Origin: Myrica gale
Lineage: Eukaryota > Streptophyta > Magnoliopsida > Fagales > Myricaceae
Assembly: GCA_963930655.1 (NCBI GenBank)
Contig: OZ005617.1
Span: 3,226,501-3,290,500, forward strand
Reading direction: 5' to 3'
Length of the DNA: 64,000 bases
Position 1 is the stretch's first letter. Every line of letters begins with the position of its first letter. A program made the translations under genes and the position numbers. Positions 37,851 to 49,103 of the stretch are shown piece by piece. Below the pieces are notes generated by a model. That model worked only from the letters and a program-made list of their open reading frames with translations, made no database searches and was not told the origin of the DNA.

Positions 37851-37859
37851 TCTAACAAG

Positions 37860-39151
37860 TTGGGTTGTTTCGGGTGTTTGAATTATTTAATACACTTGTA
37901 CAAAATACAGATTTTTGTTTTTGTTTTTTCCTCTGTTATGAAGAAGGGATAAACCCTTTACTTCGTTATTTCAATTACTTTTATTTGATTTTTGGATAGA
38001 GGTTGAATTGTATATTTGAATTTAAAGGTTTAAATAGAGATTTGATCCTAGGTTTGAATTTAAAGGTTAAGATATGAATAAAGATTATTCTTATTTTTGA
38101 ATTTGAAAGATATGGATAAAAATCTTATGTTTGAATTTAAAAGTGATGGATAGATGGATGTTTGAATTTTAAAGTTGCAGAGATTGAGCTTAATAAATAG
38201 TTTGCAGATAATGTTTATTAGAGACCAAAATTGGATTGAGGTGATGTTACTAGTTTCTGACTGATTGTTCGACAATTATTGGATAAGTATTAAGGATTGG
38301 TTAAGTGTTCGAGGTAAGTGGTTCTTCAATGAGATTTTGAACTTGCACCGTATTTTATATGATTTTGATGTATTATTTGGGGAACTGAACAAATTTTGGG
38401 TAAAAAAAGATTGTTGAGAATTTCGTGAAACTCAATTGAAATATTTATAACTTGAGCATACTGTGAAAATTGTCCTTGCGCTGGTGATATATTTTTTGTG
38501 GTCTGTGTTGCCAATTTTATACCGCTCGTGGTATTTGGAGGTCTTTGTGGCCTAGAGGTCTGTGTGGCCTAATATTTTGAGGTCTTTGTGGCCTGGAGGT
38601 CTGTGTGGCCTGGTATTCGAAGGTCTTTGTGGCGTGGAGGTTTGTGTGACCATTAGTGATTTCCCTATATTGCGTGACCTTGGATATTTTTGTTACAAAT
38701 TTGTATTTTGGATTCACAATGTTTTATACAGGATTTCGGTTATTGTGATAAAATTGTCTTTTCCCCAACCTCATTGACTTACTACTTACTGAGCTAGTCG
38801 AAGCTCACCCCTTATTCTCATATTTTTCAGAGTTGGCAGAATTAGAGAAGTTCAAGGAGCTTCAGATAGATTTATGTTTCAAAGGCGTGTTTTGCAAGAA
38901 TACTTTTGGAGATTAATATTGGGAATTCGATATTGTATTATTTTGGGAGATCTTCATCGATATTGGAAATATCGAATATTCTAATGTAAACTTTAGTGCT
39001 CGGATTGATATTTTTGGATCTTTTTACGGTTTATGAATATGTACAAAATTAGTTTTGAAATATTGGGGCCTAAATAAATAATTATCCATAGTGAAAACCC
39101 TTATTTTATACGAAAATGTATCCGTATGGAGTTTGGGCCCGGGGCGTTACA
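37860..39151 (+). mobile_element. Probable gypsy-type solo LTR or LTR fragment
   Basis: The block contains TTACTGAGCTAGTCGAAGCT followed by CACCCC, and it ends GGGCCCGGGGCGTTACA. Both phrases are typical of Ty3/gypsy (chromovirus-type) plant LTRs. No gag-pol was found on either side, so a solo LTR or fragment is likely. The left boundary and a TSD could not be fixed. Confidence 0.45.
38530..38651. repeat. Minisatellite, ~41-bp unit x3
   Basis: The unit consists of GGAGGTCTTTGTGGCCT plus GGAGGTCTGTGTGGCCTGGT, repeated three times with small changes. It lies inside the LTR-like block. Confidence 0.85.
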
Positions 39152-39174
39152 AAACTCGTCATAGGAAAAAAGTC

Positions 39175-39470
39175 AAAAGTTATGTTAGTTTACTACAATT
39201 TTTCAGGATTCAAATACATTCACAAACTTACAATCGAACATATTCAGAATTCAAATACAAAGTCCAACATATTTTACACAATTTTCGACAACTTTTTTAT
39301 TTTTTTATTCAACATAAATTTTCTCTCTATACCTTTTCACATAACTTCAATATTTATTTATTAAACAATTACATCAAATCATTTTTCTCTTCATCTTACA
39401 TAAACAACTATAAAATATTATTCAAAATAAATATTGACAGCTTCTCTAAAATGCTGAATTTCTTTAGAAA
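39175..39470 (-). mobile_element. Diverged copy of the ATGTTCG MITE family
   Basis: Contains CGAACATATTCAGAATTCAA and ACAATTACATCAAATCATTT in the same order as bases 1-246. It is less similar and its right end is degraded. It lies about 200 bp upstream of the MurE start and so within its promoter region. Confidence 0.65.
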
Positions 39471-39640
39471 ATTATCGCAGACTCATTTTAGCAGTTGACA
39501 GTTGACAACTTAAGGCTTTAACTTCCTTCGTTTCCGAAACTCGGTGTTTCACTGTAATAATGGATAGACCCGCCAATCCATCACTCCAAAAAGCACAAAA
39601 CCATTGTTCCAGTGTTCCCTGAGGCCTCAAACCTCTAAAA

Positions 39641-39669
39641 CCCTCTCCCTCCCTCCCTCCCTCCCTCCC
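39641..39669 (+). promoter_or_regulatory. (CCCT)n tract just before the MurE start codon
   Basis: Repeated CCCT units run into the start codon at 39670. The opposite strand has at least five GGG runs spaced by one base, a classic G-quadruplex pattern; the mRNA itself would be C-rich here. CT-rich leaders are common near plant translation starts. Confidence 0.6.
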
Positions 39670-42600
39670 ATGGCCTTCACCTTCCTCTCTATCCCACACT
39701 TTCTGTCTCCTCCACCACCCCACTTCTTCTCCTCCAAACCCTACCGTCTTTCTTTCTCTTCTTCGCCTTTCCTCACTCTCCGAGCGCCCACCGCTGTTGG
39801 ATCCGACGGCAAGTTCTATCCTGATCCGTCGGATGACGACCCACCCGAAGCGGACGAGGACTCCGGACACGGAGTATCCAAGTTCCAGCAAATTTACCGT
39901 CAGGCCGCCCGAGCCCGGAAGCTCCAGGAGGACGACTTTGAGAAGAACCAGTCCACATACCTGTCCGCCATCGCTGACGTGGAAGACCCATCGGAGAACC
40001 CAAATTCCGAGGAAGACTCCGGGGATGATATGTTTGGCGAAATCGACAAAAGCCATTGCCCTGCAGCGCAAGGAGTTCGTGAAGAAGGGTTTGCTGAAGC
40101 CGAACCCGAAGAAGAAAGAGGAGGAAGTTGAGGGAATCGAAGAGTTGGAACCCGAGGAGGTTGTGGATTTGGAAGAAATAGACGAGCTTCGGGGACTTAG
40201 AGTGGTTTCAGAGGACTCGGATGAAGATAGGCCGGCGAAATTTGACGACGAAGCGAGTGAATTTGGTGATAGCAAACGTAGGTCTTCTTTGGATTCGTCG
40301 TTTGATTTGGATTTTGATAGCTATGGGAAAGTTAAGACTAGGATTGTGGAACCTAAGTTTAAGATGAGTTTGGCCGAGCTTTTGGATGAGAGTAAGGTCG
40401 TGCCCGTGTCGGTTTATGGTGATTTGGAGGTGGAGATTACTGGAATCCAACATGATTCTAGAGTGGTTTGCTCGGGAGACTTGTTTGTGTGTTGTCTTGG
40501 GAGGAAAACTGATGGGCATTTATATCTATCCGAGGCTGATAAGAGAGGAGCAGTGGCGGTGGTGACGAGTAAGGAGATAGATATAGAGGAGACGTTGGGG
40601 TGTAAGGCATTGGTGATTGTGGAGGACACCAATGCAGTTCTTGCAGCATTAGCCGCGTCTTTTTATAGGTACCCGTCAAAGAATATGGCAGTGATTGGAA
40701 TAACTGGGACGAATGGAAAGACAACCACCGCGTATTTGATAAAAGGCATGTATGAAGCGATGGGACTGAGAACTGGGATGTTGAGCACGGTTGCTTATTA
40801 TGTCCATGGGGATAACAAATTGGAGTCCCCTAATACGACCCCCGATGCTGTTTTAGTCCAGAATTTGATGGCAAAGATGCTCCATAATGGGACTGAAGCG
40901 GTTGTCATGGAGGCTTCTTCTCATGGACTGGCTCTAGGTAGGTGCGATGAAGTTGATTTTGATATTGCAGTTTTCACGAATTTGACGAGGGACTATCTGG
41001 ATTTTCACGGGACTGAAGAGGAGTATATTAATGCTAAGGCTAAGCTATTTGCAAGGATGGTGGACCCAGAACGAAACAGGAAAGTTGTCAATATTGATGA
41101 CCCAAATGCACCTTTCTTTATAGCACAAGGGAACCCAGATGTGCCAGTTGTGACCTTTGCTATGGAGAATAAGAACGCGGATGTTCATCCGCTGAAGTTT
41201 GAGCTCTCCCTTTTTGAGACACAGGTTTTGGTTAATACACCCCATGGTATACTGGAGATTTCTTCGGGGTTACTTGGGAGGCACAACATTTATAATATTC
41301 TTGCTGCTGTGGCAGTTGGAATTGCGGTTGGGGCACCGCTAGAGGATATTGTTAGAGGCGTTGAAGAGATTGATGCAGTTCCAGGACGGTGTGAGTTGAT
41401 TGATGAGGAACAGGCATTTGGTGTGATTGTGGACTATGCTCATACTCCTGACGGGCTGTCTAGACTACTTGATTCTGTAAGAGAGCTTGGACCAAGGAGG
41501 GTCATCACTGGTATGCTTATATTTCCTTTGAATTCTTATTCTAGGCACACGTGCACATATGCAGATGCCCAGAGACGGGCACAGAGACAGAGACATATAG
41601 ACAGTCTCCTTCAGAACTGATTCATATGCTAATGGTGTCATAGGAAGAGGTGTTTCAGACAGTATGGCTTTTGCAGTCTTTGCCGGATAGGAAGGCTTTT
41701 AGTTTTGTTGCATTTTTCATGCAATATGCTGACCAAATTTCTGTACTCAAGCGCTGAATGCATGTTAAGCTTACTCTTGCATCGGTGCTTCTTGGTTTTC
41801 TTGAAATTTGAAGTTTAAATGAACATCCTAATGGATGATCTTACCTTGTCTGATTAATGTTCATCCTTTCTGTGAAGTTTTTGGTTGTGTTGGTGAGGGC
41901 GACAGAGGGAAAAGACCCATGATGACAAAGATTGCAACAGATAAAAGTGATGTGACCATTCTGACGTCTGACAATCCCAAGAACGAAGATCCATGTAAGT
42001 ACACTGTACCATACTTCGTAAGGAATGTATGCCAATACTTGCCTTAAACCAGACTATGTTTTCTTTACTTGGAACAAAGCTTCTAATAGTTTCAAAAAAC
42101 ATTACATGTTTATAGTGTTTCTCGCTGAGAAATGTCAGATATTTACGAAAGGATTTTCCATGTCACTGTTTGTGCGTGTGGGCATCCATCCTTATGATTG
42201 CTCTCTCTCTCTCTCTCTCTCCCCCTGCTTCTTCACGTCTGCCTCGGGAAACAACTTGCTAAGAAATGTTAAGTCACATGGTCAAATTCCTGGAAGCATA
42301 ATGCTAATTCCTAGATGTTTCCTTTTTTTTTCAGTGGATATTTTGGATGATATGCTGGCTGGCGTAGGATGGACGATGCAGGATTACCTGAAACATGGTG
42401 AGAATGATTACTACCCACCTCTTCCAAATGGTCATAGGCTTTTCCTGCATGATATTAGACGGGTGGCTGTACGTTGTGCTGTTGCAATGGGCGAGGAAGG
42501 CGATATGGTTGTAAGTTCTTGAAGCTCCATCTTGCTTATGTTATACATTATGCACAAATGTCACACAGGAGGGAAAAAGGCACTCCAATCTAAATAAGAG

Positions 42601-43518
42601 GAAAAAAGAAATGGAAATCATGGGGGAAAAGGAGAAGTAATTTTGCTTTTGTGGAGATATAAGAAGAAATAATTCAAATTCAAACTCTAAATGACGAGAG
42701 AGTACTCAAATAATTTTCTAGTTCAAATTTTTGATTCTGGTTTAGATTATTTATCCCATGCTAATTTAAATTTACCCTATTAGTTTTAAAAATAGACATG
42801 AAGAAAATTTATGTATCCTCGCACCTTATGTGTTGGAGAGAGAATTTATTCTGGACATGCCTGAATGCTGCTCTCAATCTTTGTACAATTTGTAAGAGAA
42901 GTGTTAATATAGTGCTCTGAACTGCAGGTAGTTGCTAGCAAAGGCCATGAGACATATCAGACAGAAGGTGACAGGAAGGAATTTTTTGATGACCGTGAAG
43001 AGTGCCGTGAGGCATTGCAGTATGTTGATGAGCTCCACCAAGCTGGAATAGACACTAGTGAATTCCCATGGCGGTAATGTTCTTATTTTTTACTTCTAAA
43101 AACTTACTAGAAGAATACTCTCAGCTTGCTGCTTTATCAGTAACACGATTAGTATCACTTCCATAATTCAAGGAGCAAATAAAAGACTTGATAATTCCAT
43201 TAACATTGGAGTAAATTTATTTGATTGGTTTAGCAGCCATTGACTCCTTTACTAGAATCAGCTTGGCTGACAGACATCCTTAGAGGTACCCATTCATCAC
43301 TTGAGTATGTCACAACGAAGAATTAGGCAACAAAAGAAGTGTTCATGCAGTTAATAACAATAGTAGCGTGTATATGTCTGCCTCTACCTCTAATTTTTTT
43401 CAGTGCTGGAGAGTGGTTGATGTAGTACCAAAGATATGGAAACATAGTTTATTATGTATGTTTAATAATTGTTTCTTTCTCTTGCCCTTGCTGCTGCAGA
43501 TTACCAGAGAGTCATTGA
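39670..43518 (+). CDS. MURE: MurE homologue, plastid Mur ligase; one-base shift in exon 1
   Basis: Homologue of UDP-MurNAc-tripeptide ligase. In seed plants it is a component of the plastid RNA polymerase complex (PAP11) needed for chloroplast gene expression. Predicted exons: 39670-41510, 41878-41994, 42335-42510, 42928-43073, 43500-43518. The N-terminus (Ser/Pro-rich, [18 protein letters not shown]) fits a transit peptide. An acidic linker follows. The Mur ligase core has [20 protein letters not shown] near residue 345, [18 protein letters not shown], and [16 protein letters not shown]. The C-terminal domain ends FPWRLPESH, matching plant MurE. The reading frame breaks at the AAAA run 40048-40051 (GEID then [10 protein letters not shown] in the next frame); with three A's it would be continuous, about 765 residues. 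This is either an assembly insertion or a real frameshift. Confidence 0.9.
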
Positions 43519-44810
43519 TGTAGTTAAAAGGAATGCAGTGTTCAGACTAGTTTAAGACAGAAAGCACTTCCCAGTGATTTGGTTGATTGCACTGGTAAGA
43601 ACCAAGTAGCAGAACCCCTTCCATTCCTTGAAAGATTTCAAGAGAGTGGGGAATCATGTGGGTGTTAGTTTGTTGGGCCACAGAATCTACCTTGTAATTG
43701 GAGGCAGTTGACTGGTGCTCCTTACTTAAAAAAAGAGAGTGGTATGAATATTATCAGGTGATACATTAATGTTGGTTTACTCTCTGAAGCGATAATTGAA
43801 TTTTTAGAAGTGATTGCTTTCTTTTGCATGTAAAGTTTATTAATAGTCCTCTGAATAGGACTGCACCCTGTGGATGGGATTGTTCAGGTCTCTTTTGTGT
43901 GTGCAACATTTGAGGAACGAAAATCATTTTTGGGCGTGATGACAAGAAATTTAATGGAAGCAGCAATAGCAACTACAGTAGTTTGCATGTCTAGATTCGA
44001 TTCTGTATTAGTTTGAAAAATAATATTGTTAACAGGTTATATTGACAGTTTGTTTCTCTGCAGGCTGCTGGATCTTTGCGATTCTAAAACTCCAAAGCAG
44101 CTCAAAAACAATCCGACCCTGAGAGAAGGAATTCAAGGTAAAATTTTGTAAGCGTGTGTACTATAGAGCACTCTTTTGCCATGTAAAAGTGATTTTCCTG
44201 ATCAGCCAGCATCAAATTAGACGGTTTCGTTAGTCTTGGGCGTACAGACTAAAGATCAACATGGCGTAGCTAATGTGATCTATAGTCTCGCCTTGTCGGT
44301 ACTGAAGCAACCCCACCTGAATAGTACCCTTAATGATCTGAGTTGGTCTCTTCGGTCACATTTGTGATTCCACAGTCTAAGGCCAGTATAGCGAGATGTC
44401 CATCCAGTTTTCTTTGGACAATACACTAATTAAGGCAGTTGGCAAATGCCTCCTAATTACTGATGGTATGGCATGGATCTTGACTTGAGTACAAAAGCGG
44501 GAAGCAAGAGCATTACCATTTGAAATTAGGGGACGGAGAGAGGTTCTATATTAACTACGAATCTAAAATTGGAATGGGTACGAGCGAATGTACTCCTTTC
44601 ATAGTTTGTATGAGTACAAGATTAACATTCCGAAGCACCATCTCTACAAGCTTTTGTGACTCCTCAGCGTAAGTCTATGGTGAGTTGGGAGGAAAGTGTT
44701 GAGAACTACTTTTGTGCACCATTTAGTCGATTTTTGGTCAGACAAACTAGTTACTTGGAATAGGGTTCAAGTAGCCGCCTAAGTAGCTCAAAAAAGGAAA
44801 GAAAAAAAAA
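43519..44810. other. 3' flank of MurE with an exon-like segment
   Basis: Includes the probable 3' UTR and an exon-like stretch at 44064-44137, bounded by TGCAG and AAG|gtaaa. The remainder has no recognised gene. Confidence 0.4.
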
Positions 44811-45175
44811 TGTTAAATACACTTTGCAGCTTTCAACTATGAGATTTTGATATCTTGGCTCCAATTTATTATTTTTGTCACATTGTAACCACCAATTATT
44901 GATTTCAAATACTCTGTACTTTCTATTAAAATTTTCTATCGATTTGGACAAAAAAATAATTTTTTGCCTCAACAATTACGATTTTACCCTTATAAAATGA
45001 TCAGTTTTGCAAATAAAAAAATTATTCTGTCAAAATCAACGGAAAATATTAAAAGGTTGCAAAGTGTTTGAAATCAATAATTAATGAGTATAATATAACA
45101 AAAATAACAAATTGTGGTGCAAATGCTAAAGTGTCAAAACCTCTATAGTTGGAAGGTGCGAAGTGTATTTATCTT
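44811..45175. mobile_element. Foldback MITE, same family as 33106-33524
   Basis: The left arm TAAATACACTTTGCAGC mirrors the right arm GGTGCGAAGTGTATTTA. Interior text such as ATTATTTTTGTCACATTGTA matches the relic at 34000-34360. About 365 bp, non-coding. Confidence 0.6.
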
Positions 45176-47284
45176 AAAAAAATAAAAAAGTAAAAAGTAG
45201 ATTTTATTAGGTAGGTCTCGATAATTAAGACTCTTTACAACTGCTATGGTAATTTGTGATGGAGAATTCATCAAAAATATTTTCAAATTAAATTTTCAAT
45301 ACTTTGGCATATCACCATTTATAGTCAGTCTTATGAACATATATATACCATCTTATTAGTTGCAATATTTTTTTTCTCTTTCTGCAAGTAATAAATATTT
45401 CTGTTATAAACATTAATCAATTAATTGAGAGCTGGGATTAGAATTAAAGAAATTCCAGGTTGTAGAATATCTTAAAAATTCTTGAGGGATCTGTATTTTT
45501 TACCAACCGCTTTCATTTATCCCTGCATTTCTAATAGAGTTATGAACTTTTCAGGTAAAAATTTTCTATTGCCACCAAGCCTTTAACCAATTGAGTAAGC
45601 CTAAAGAAAATAGGAAAAAGAGTAAAAGAGGAATTGATTGGTACAGTCCTTTTGTATATAGTAAGGAAAAAGAAAAAGAGTAATGGAATTTATTTTAAAG
45701 TCGATTCGGATGTGCTAAGACTCCAAAGAGCCTTTAACCAATTGAGAGACCCATCGAGAGTCGATACAAGCGGAAATAAGCAAAACTACAAGGACCAACA
45801 AAGGACCATTAGGGACACAAACAAAGCCTAAAAACTCAAAAAGAGCCACCCAAAGCGAGGATCAATATGGAACCACAGGATGCCGACCAAGAATTGCACG
45901 AAACAAAAGACAGGAAGAGAAACTCACCCCAAGGCAAGGGAATATATGGCAAGCCAAAATTGTTTCCCAAAATGTAAAGCACCAGGGGTTTGGTGGAGAC
46001 TGATGAGAAGGGTCGGGAGTTATGAATTTGAGTGAAAAAAAAATTCGTATATCTTTTAGCCAGAAAAAGGATTAAAAAAACCATCGATGATTAGCTTTGT
46101 AATCATCCACCAGACCAACTTGTTGGAAAGAGAGAACTATCCATAACTCTCTGCCACTCTCTACCCAACTCGCTGACTCACCAAATACAGCAACTCCTTC
46201 TGCAAACATAGAAACAAAGCAATTACACAGACAGCACAAAATGCGTTGTTCTTTTCCCCCCTGGACAGGGCAGGAAACATACCAGCGGACGTAAAAGACC
46301 AAAGAAACGAAATATATATATATATATAAGATGCTCCGGTGAGACAGAGGTTTTTTTTTCCTATCGTTCAGGAGGATGGGAACTTCTTGCCGTGCACCAA
46401 CTATCATCTGCTGTTAAATGGTTAGCGAAACTATCTCTCCAAAACAGAAAGCCCCACTAACTTGTTTGATGTGCTTTATGATCATGTTTTTTTATAGAAA
46501 ATATTTGCAATTTCTCTTCAATCCAGAAGTCACTGCATGTTTGTCAGTTTTTATCATATCCTCTTGTCTGTTTTTTAAACGTTGTTAAGCTTTGGTGTTT
46601 GACAGTTCACAGTTCTGACTTTTTTTCCTTGATTGTTTCATCGTTCATCAGCATAAAATGTATACTTTTTTTAATCGAGCTTTTGCTTTGAAGTCTAGGT
46701 TTCCTACCTATGCTGTTAATTTCTGGGTGCTGAATTCTTAGCTGGTTCGGACATGTAAGAAAAGTTAAATCTGATGATACTTGTTTTGTACTCCGGGGTT
46801 GGTTTTGTAAAACCTTCTGGTTCTTCTTGCTCTAAAATGGAAACGTGAAACTTTGAGGAGAAGTCTTATCATGCTCCTAGTTCGTTTCCCCCTCGTTCAG
46901 TTACATGTGATTTAGTTTTGGGAGATATGCTTTCGATGGATGCTATGTTTCTATTCCATCCAACCATGCTGATTTCTTTTGGCCATTCTTTTCTTTGCAA
47001 GATGGCAGAAAGAAGAGACCAAGTTTGATTTCCTTGCAGGAACTTCACTTAAATCTTGTTTGTTGGGAGGTGGAGGGCTACCATGGCTAAACTGACCTTG
47101 ACAAAAGTTTGAGCTCCAACTTGGGTGGAAGAATCTCCGTTTAACAGCTTTCATGCTTCAAGAAACCGACTGAAGCACTTTTATGTGGGAGATTTCTTAG
47201 GGCATTACATCCATCCTGCAGTAGCCATTCCTTCATTTTATTTACCGTCTAGTTCCTACTCTCCAAGGATCTGGTTTTTAATCA
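45176..47284. other. Intergenic; 17-bp direct repeat pair; (TA)n
   Basis: GCCTTTAACCAATTGAG occurs at 45579-45595 and 45730-45746, flanking 134 bp. A (TA)n run is at about 46312-46328. No gene is recognised. The last few hundred bases may be the leader of the following reading frame. Confidence 0.4.
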
Positions 47285-49103
47285 TGCCTCCCAGCTCTAA
47301 TGTCGGAGATGCACTGAAATTTCAGCAGCTGTGGGAGATTAGGAGGAGAGAAAATGATTTTGATTCTTCCAGCGAGGAGTCCAAATCAAGTTCAAGCAGC
47401 CAACCAAATCTTAAGAAGCATAAACTAGTCTCTAGCTTTATTTCTCATTAAAATGAGGAGGCCGTAGATACTGACAGATTTCAGAGGAAGGGCAAATGCA
47501 TAGCTAGTACTGGGAGAAAAATCAATTATGGTAAAGCTAAAAGAGCTGGTGCTGGAAGGAGTGGAAAGCAGAAGTTAGTTAATAATGTGAGGGATAGATA
47601 TTTTCATGAAGATGGAAGCAGTGGAAAGGACAATTAGTTGCTAATGTGAGGGGGGGAGATTCTCATAAAGATCTTACTAGAAAGAAGAATGAAACCAGTG
47701 CTTATGACCCGGCTGCACTGGATGAGGTTAAATTCTTTATGAATTCCTTAATAGAGGATCTTAAAGATACGAGAGACAATTTAACTAGAAAGATGAGGGA
47801 GGAGATGGAAAAATTGGTGGCAGATGATGCTGCTTCAAAATCAGAGGGTAAAAAAGGCAGCGATGGAACGGAAAACACCCAAATGCAGCACAGAAACGAC
47901 TCTGAGAGCATGCGAGTGCAGCTTCAAAACAACTTGGAGGATAATGTCGAGGTGCATCATCAAAACAACTATGAGGAGACCCTCCAAGTGCAGCACCATA
48001 CCAACTTCAAGGACTCAATTCAAGTGCAGCATCAAAACAAGTTTAACGAGATCGTCCAAGTACAGCATCAGAACACCTTCATGGAGAATATCCAAGCACA
48101 GCATCAAAAAGATTTGAAGTCTGGCATGAGAGAACAAAATAGCAATCACAGATCACTGGGGAGATCTGTTGATATCAATGAGGCAGCTGGTTGTCATACT
48201 CACTACCGGGTGCCTGAAGATCAAGTTAATTATCCCCAGATTACTGGACCTGTGCCTTTAAGAGCAAAGGAAAATGGAAAAACAAGTTTGGTGTCATCTG
48301 TTACGCCAAAATTTCAGCCTAGTCCCTCCATCCCATCTCAGAATCAGAAGAAAATTGTGTTAGCCTTAAGAGCTCCAAACTGCAACAGTAGGCCTTCAGA
48401 TAGACCTGCAAAAGGCAAAAGAAAAGCTGATTCTAATAATTGCTCAAAAGTACTTGAAGCTATTGGATATCTGCCTTCAACTGAAAAGGCCGGAGGAGAA
48501 AGGTTGGGATTAGCTGCTAACCCGAATGTTTCATCTGGTTCCTCTGATCAGGTAGCTTCTTCTATGTATTTCGCATTGCCGGCTGTCCTGAGGGAGCCAT
48601 GTACTGAGAATAGCAGGCTTGAGAAGTCGTCATGCAATTATGTTCAACCAAGAAACGCTGGAGGTGAAAGGGATGTGAATTCAGAAACACCTCCTTTGAT
48701 GATTGGTTCAAGTGCATGTCATGTGTACTTTCCTGACATGCAACAGGAAGAAAGACGAGGAAGCTTTGCTCAAAGAGGTTCTAGTATCCTAGGCTGTCTC
48801 ACCCAAAACAGCACCCCAACCTCGAGCATTGGAACTGGATTCCCAGTTCCACTTCTTCAGGGCATGGAGGGTAGCTTTAGCAATCCACGTCAACTTGGTT
48901 TGAAAGATCTACACCAAGAAAACTACAACATCATGGGTCTAAGGATGAATGGAGGAGCAATAAAATTTTCTGGGGGAGATTATGCGTTATCGGAGCAGTC
49001 TGTAGCCAACAACATCCTCAGGCATTCGGACTTTCTATCAGACGGTGCACTTACGGGGTTTCATATCCCAAACCTTAAAGAGGGTGGTTTATTTCCGAAG
49101 TAG
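47285..49103 (+). pseudogene. Unrecognised intronless plant reading frame, interrupted upstream
   Basis: I do not recognise the family. The intact part is 47646-49103 (485 codons). It has a charged helical start (DEVKFFMNSLIEDLKDTRDN), then 12-residue repeats with V/AQHQN (residues about 79-162), a basic stretch RPAKGKRKAD, and a Ser/Asn-rich tail ending GGLFPK. Protein-like sequence also continues upstream from MPPSSNVGDALKFQQLWEIR at 47285. It is broken by a TAA at 47449-47451, and after RFQRKGKCIASTGRK and SGKQKLVNNVRD by a frameshift near 47630. Either this is a decayed gene, or translation starts at 47646, or the sequence holds errors. No transmembrane segment or known catalytic motif is seen. 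Confidence 0.5.
47880..48131 (+). repeat. Coding tandem repeat, 36-bp unit x7
   Basis: Seven consecutive 12-residue units, for example VQLQNNLEDNVE, VHHQNNYEETLQ, VQHHTNFKDSIQ, VQHQNKFNEIVQ and VQHQNTFMENIQ. The V-Q-H-Q-N start is conserved and the second half keeps an acidic/hydrophobic pattern, suggesting amphipathic helix or coil repeats. Confidence 0.85.

Noticed and set aside
38530..38651. CRISPR-like array
   Set aside because: Units are contiguous with no unique spacers, in a plant LTR-like setting; it is a minisatellite.
39472..40275. 267-codon minus-strand ORF opposite MurE exon 1
   Set aside because: Low-complexity S/G/R translation antisense to the transit-peptide and acidic region; no domain.
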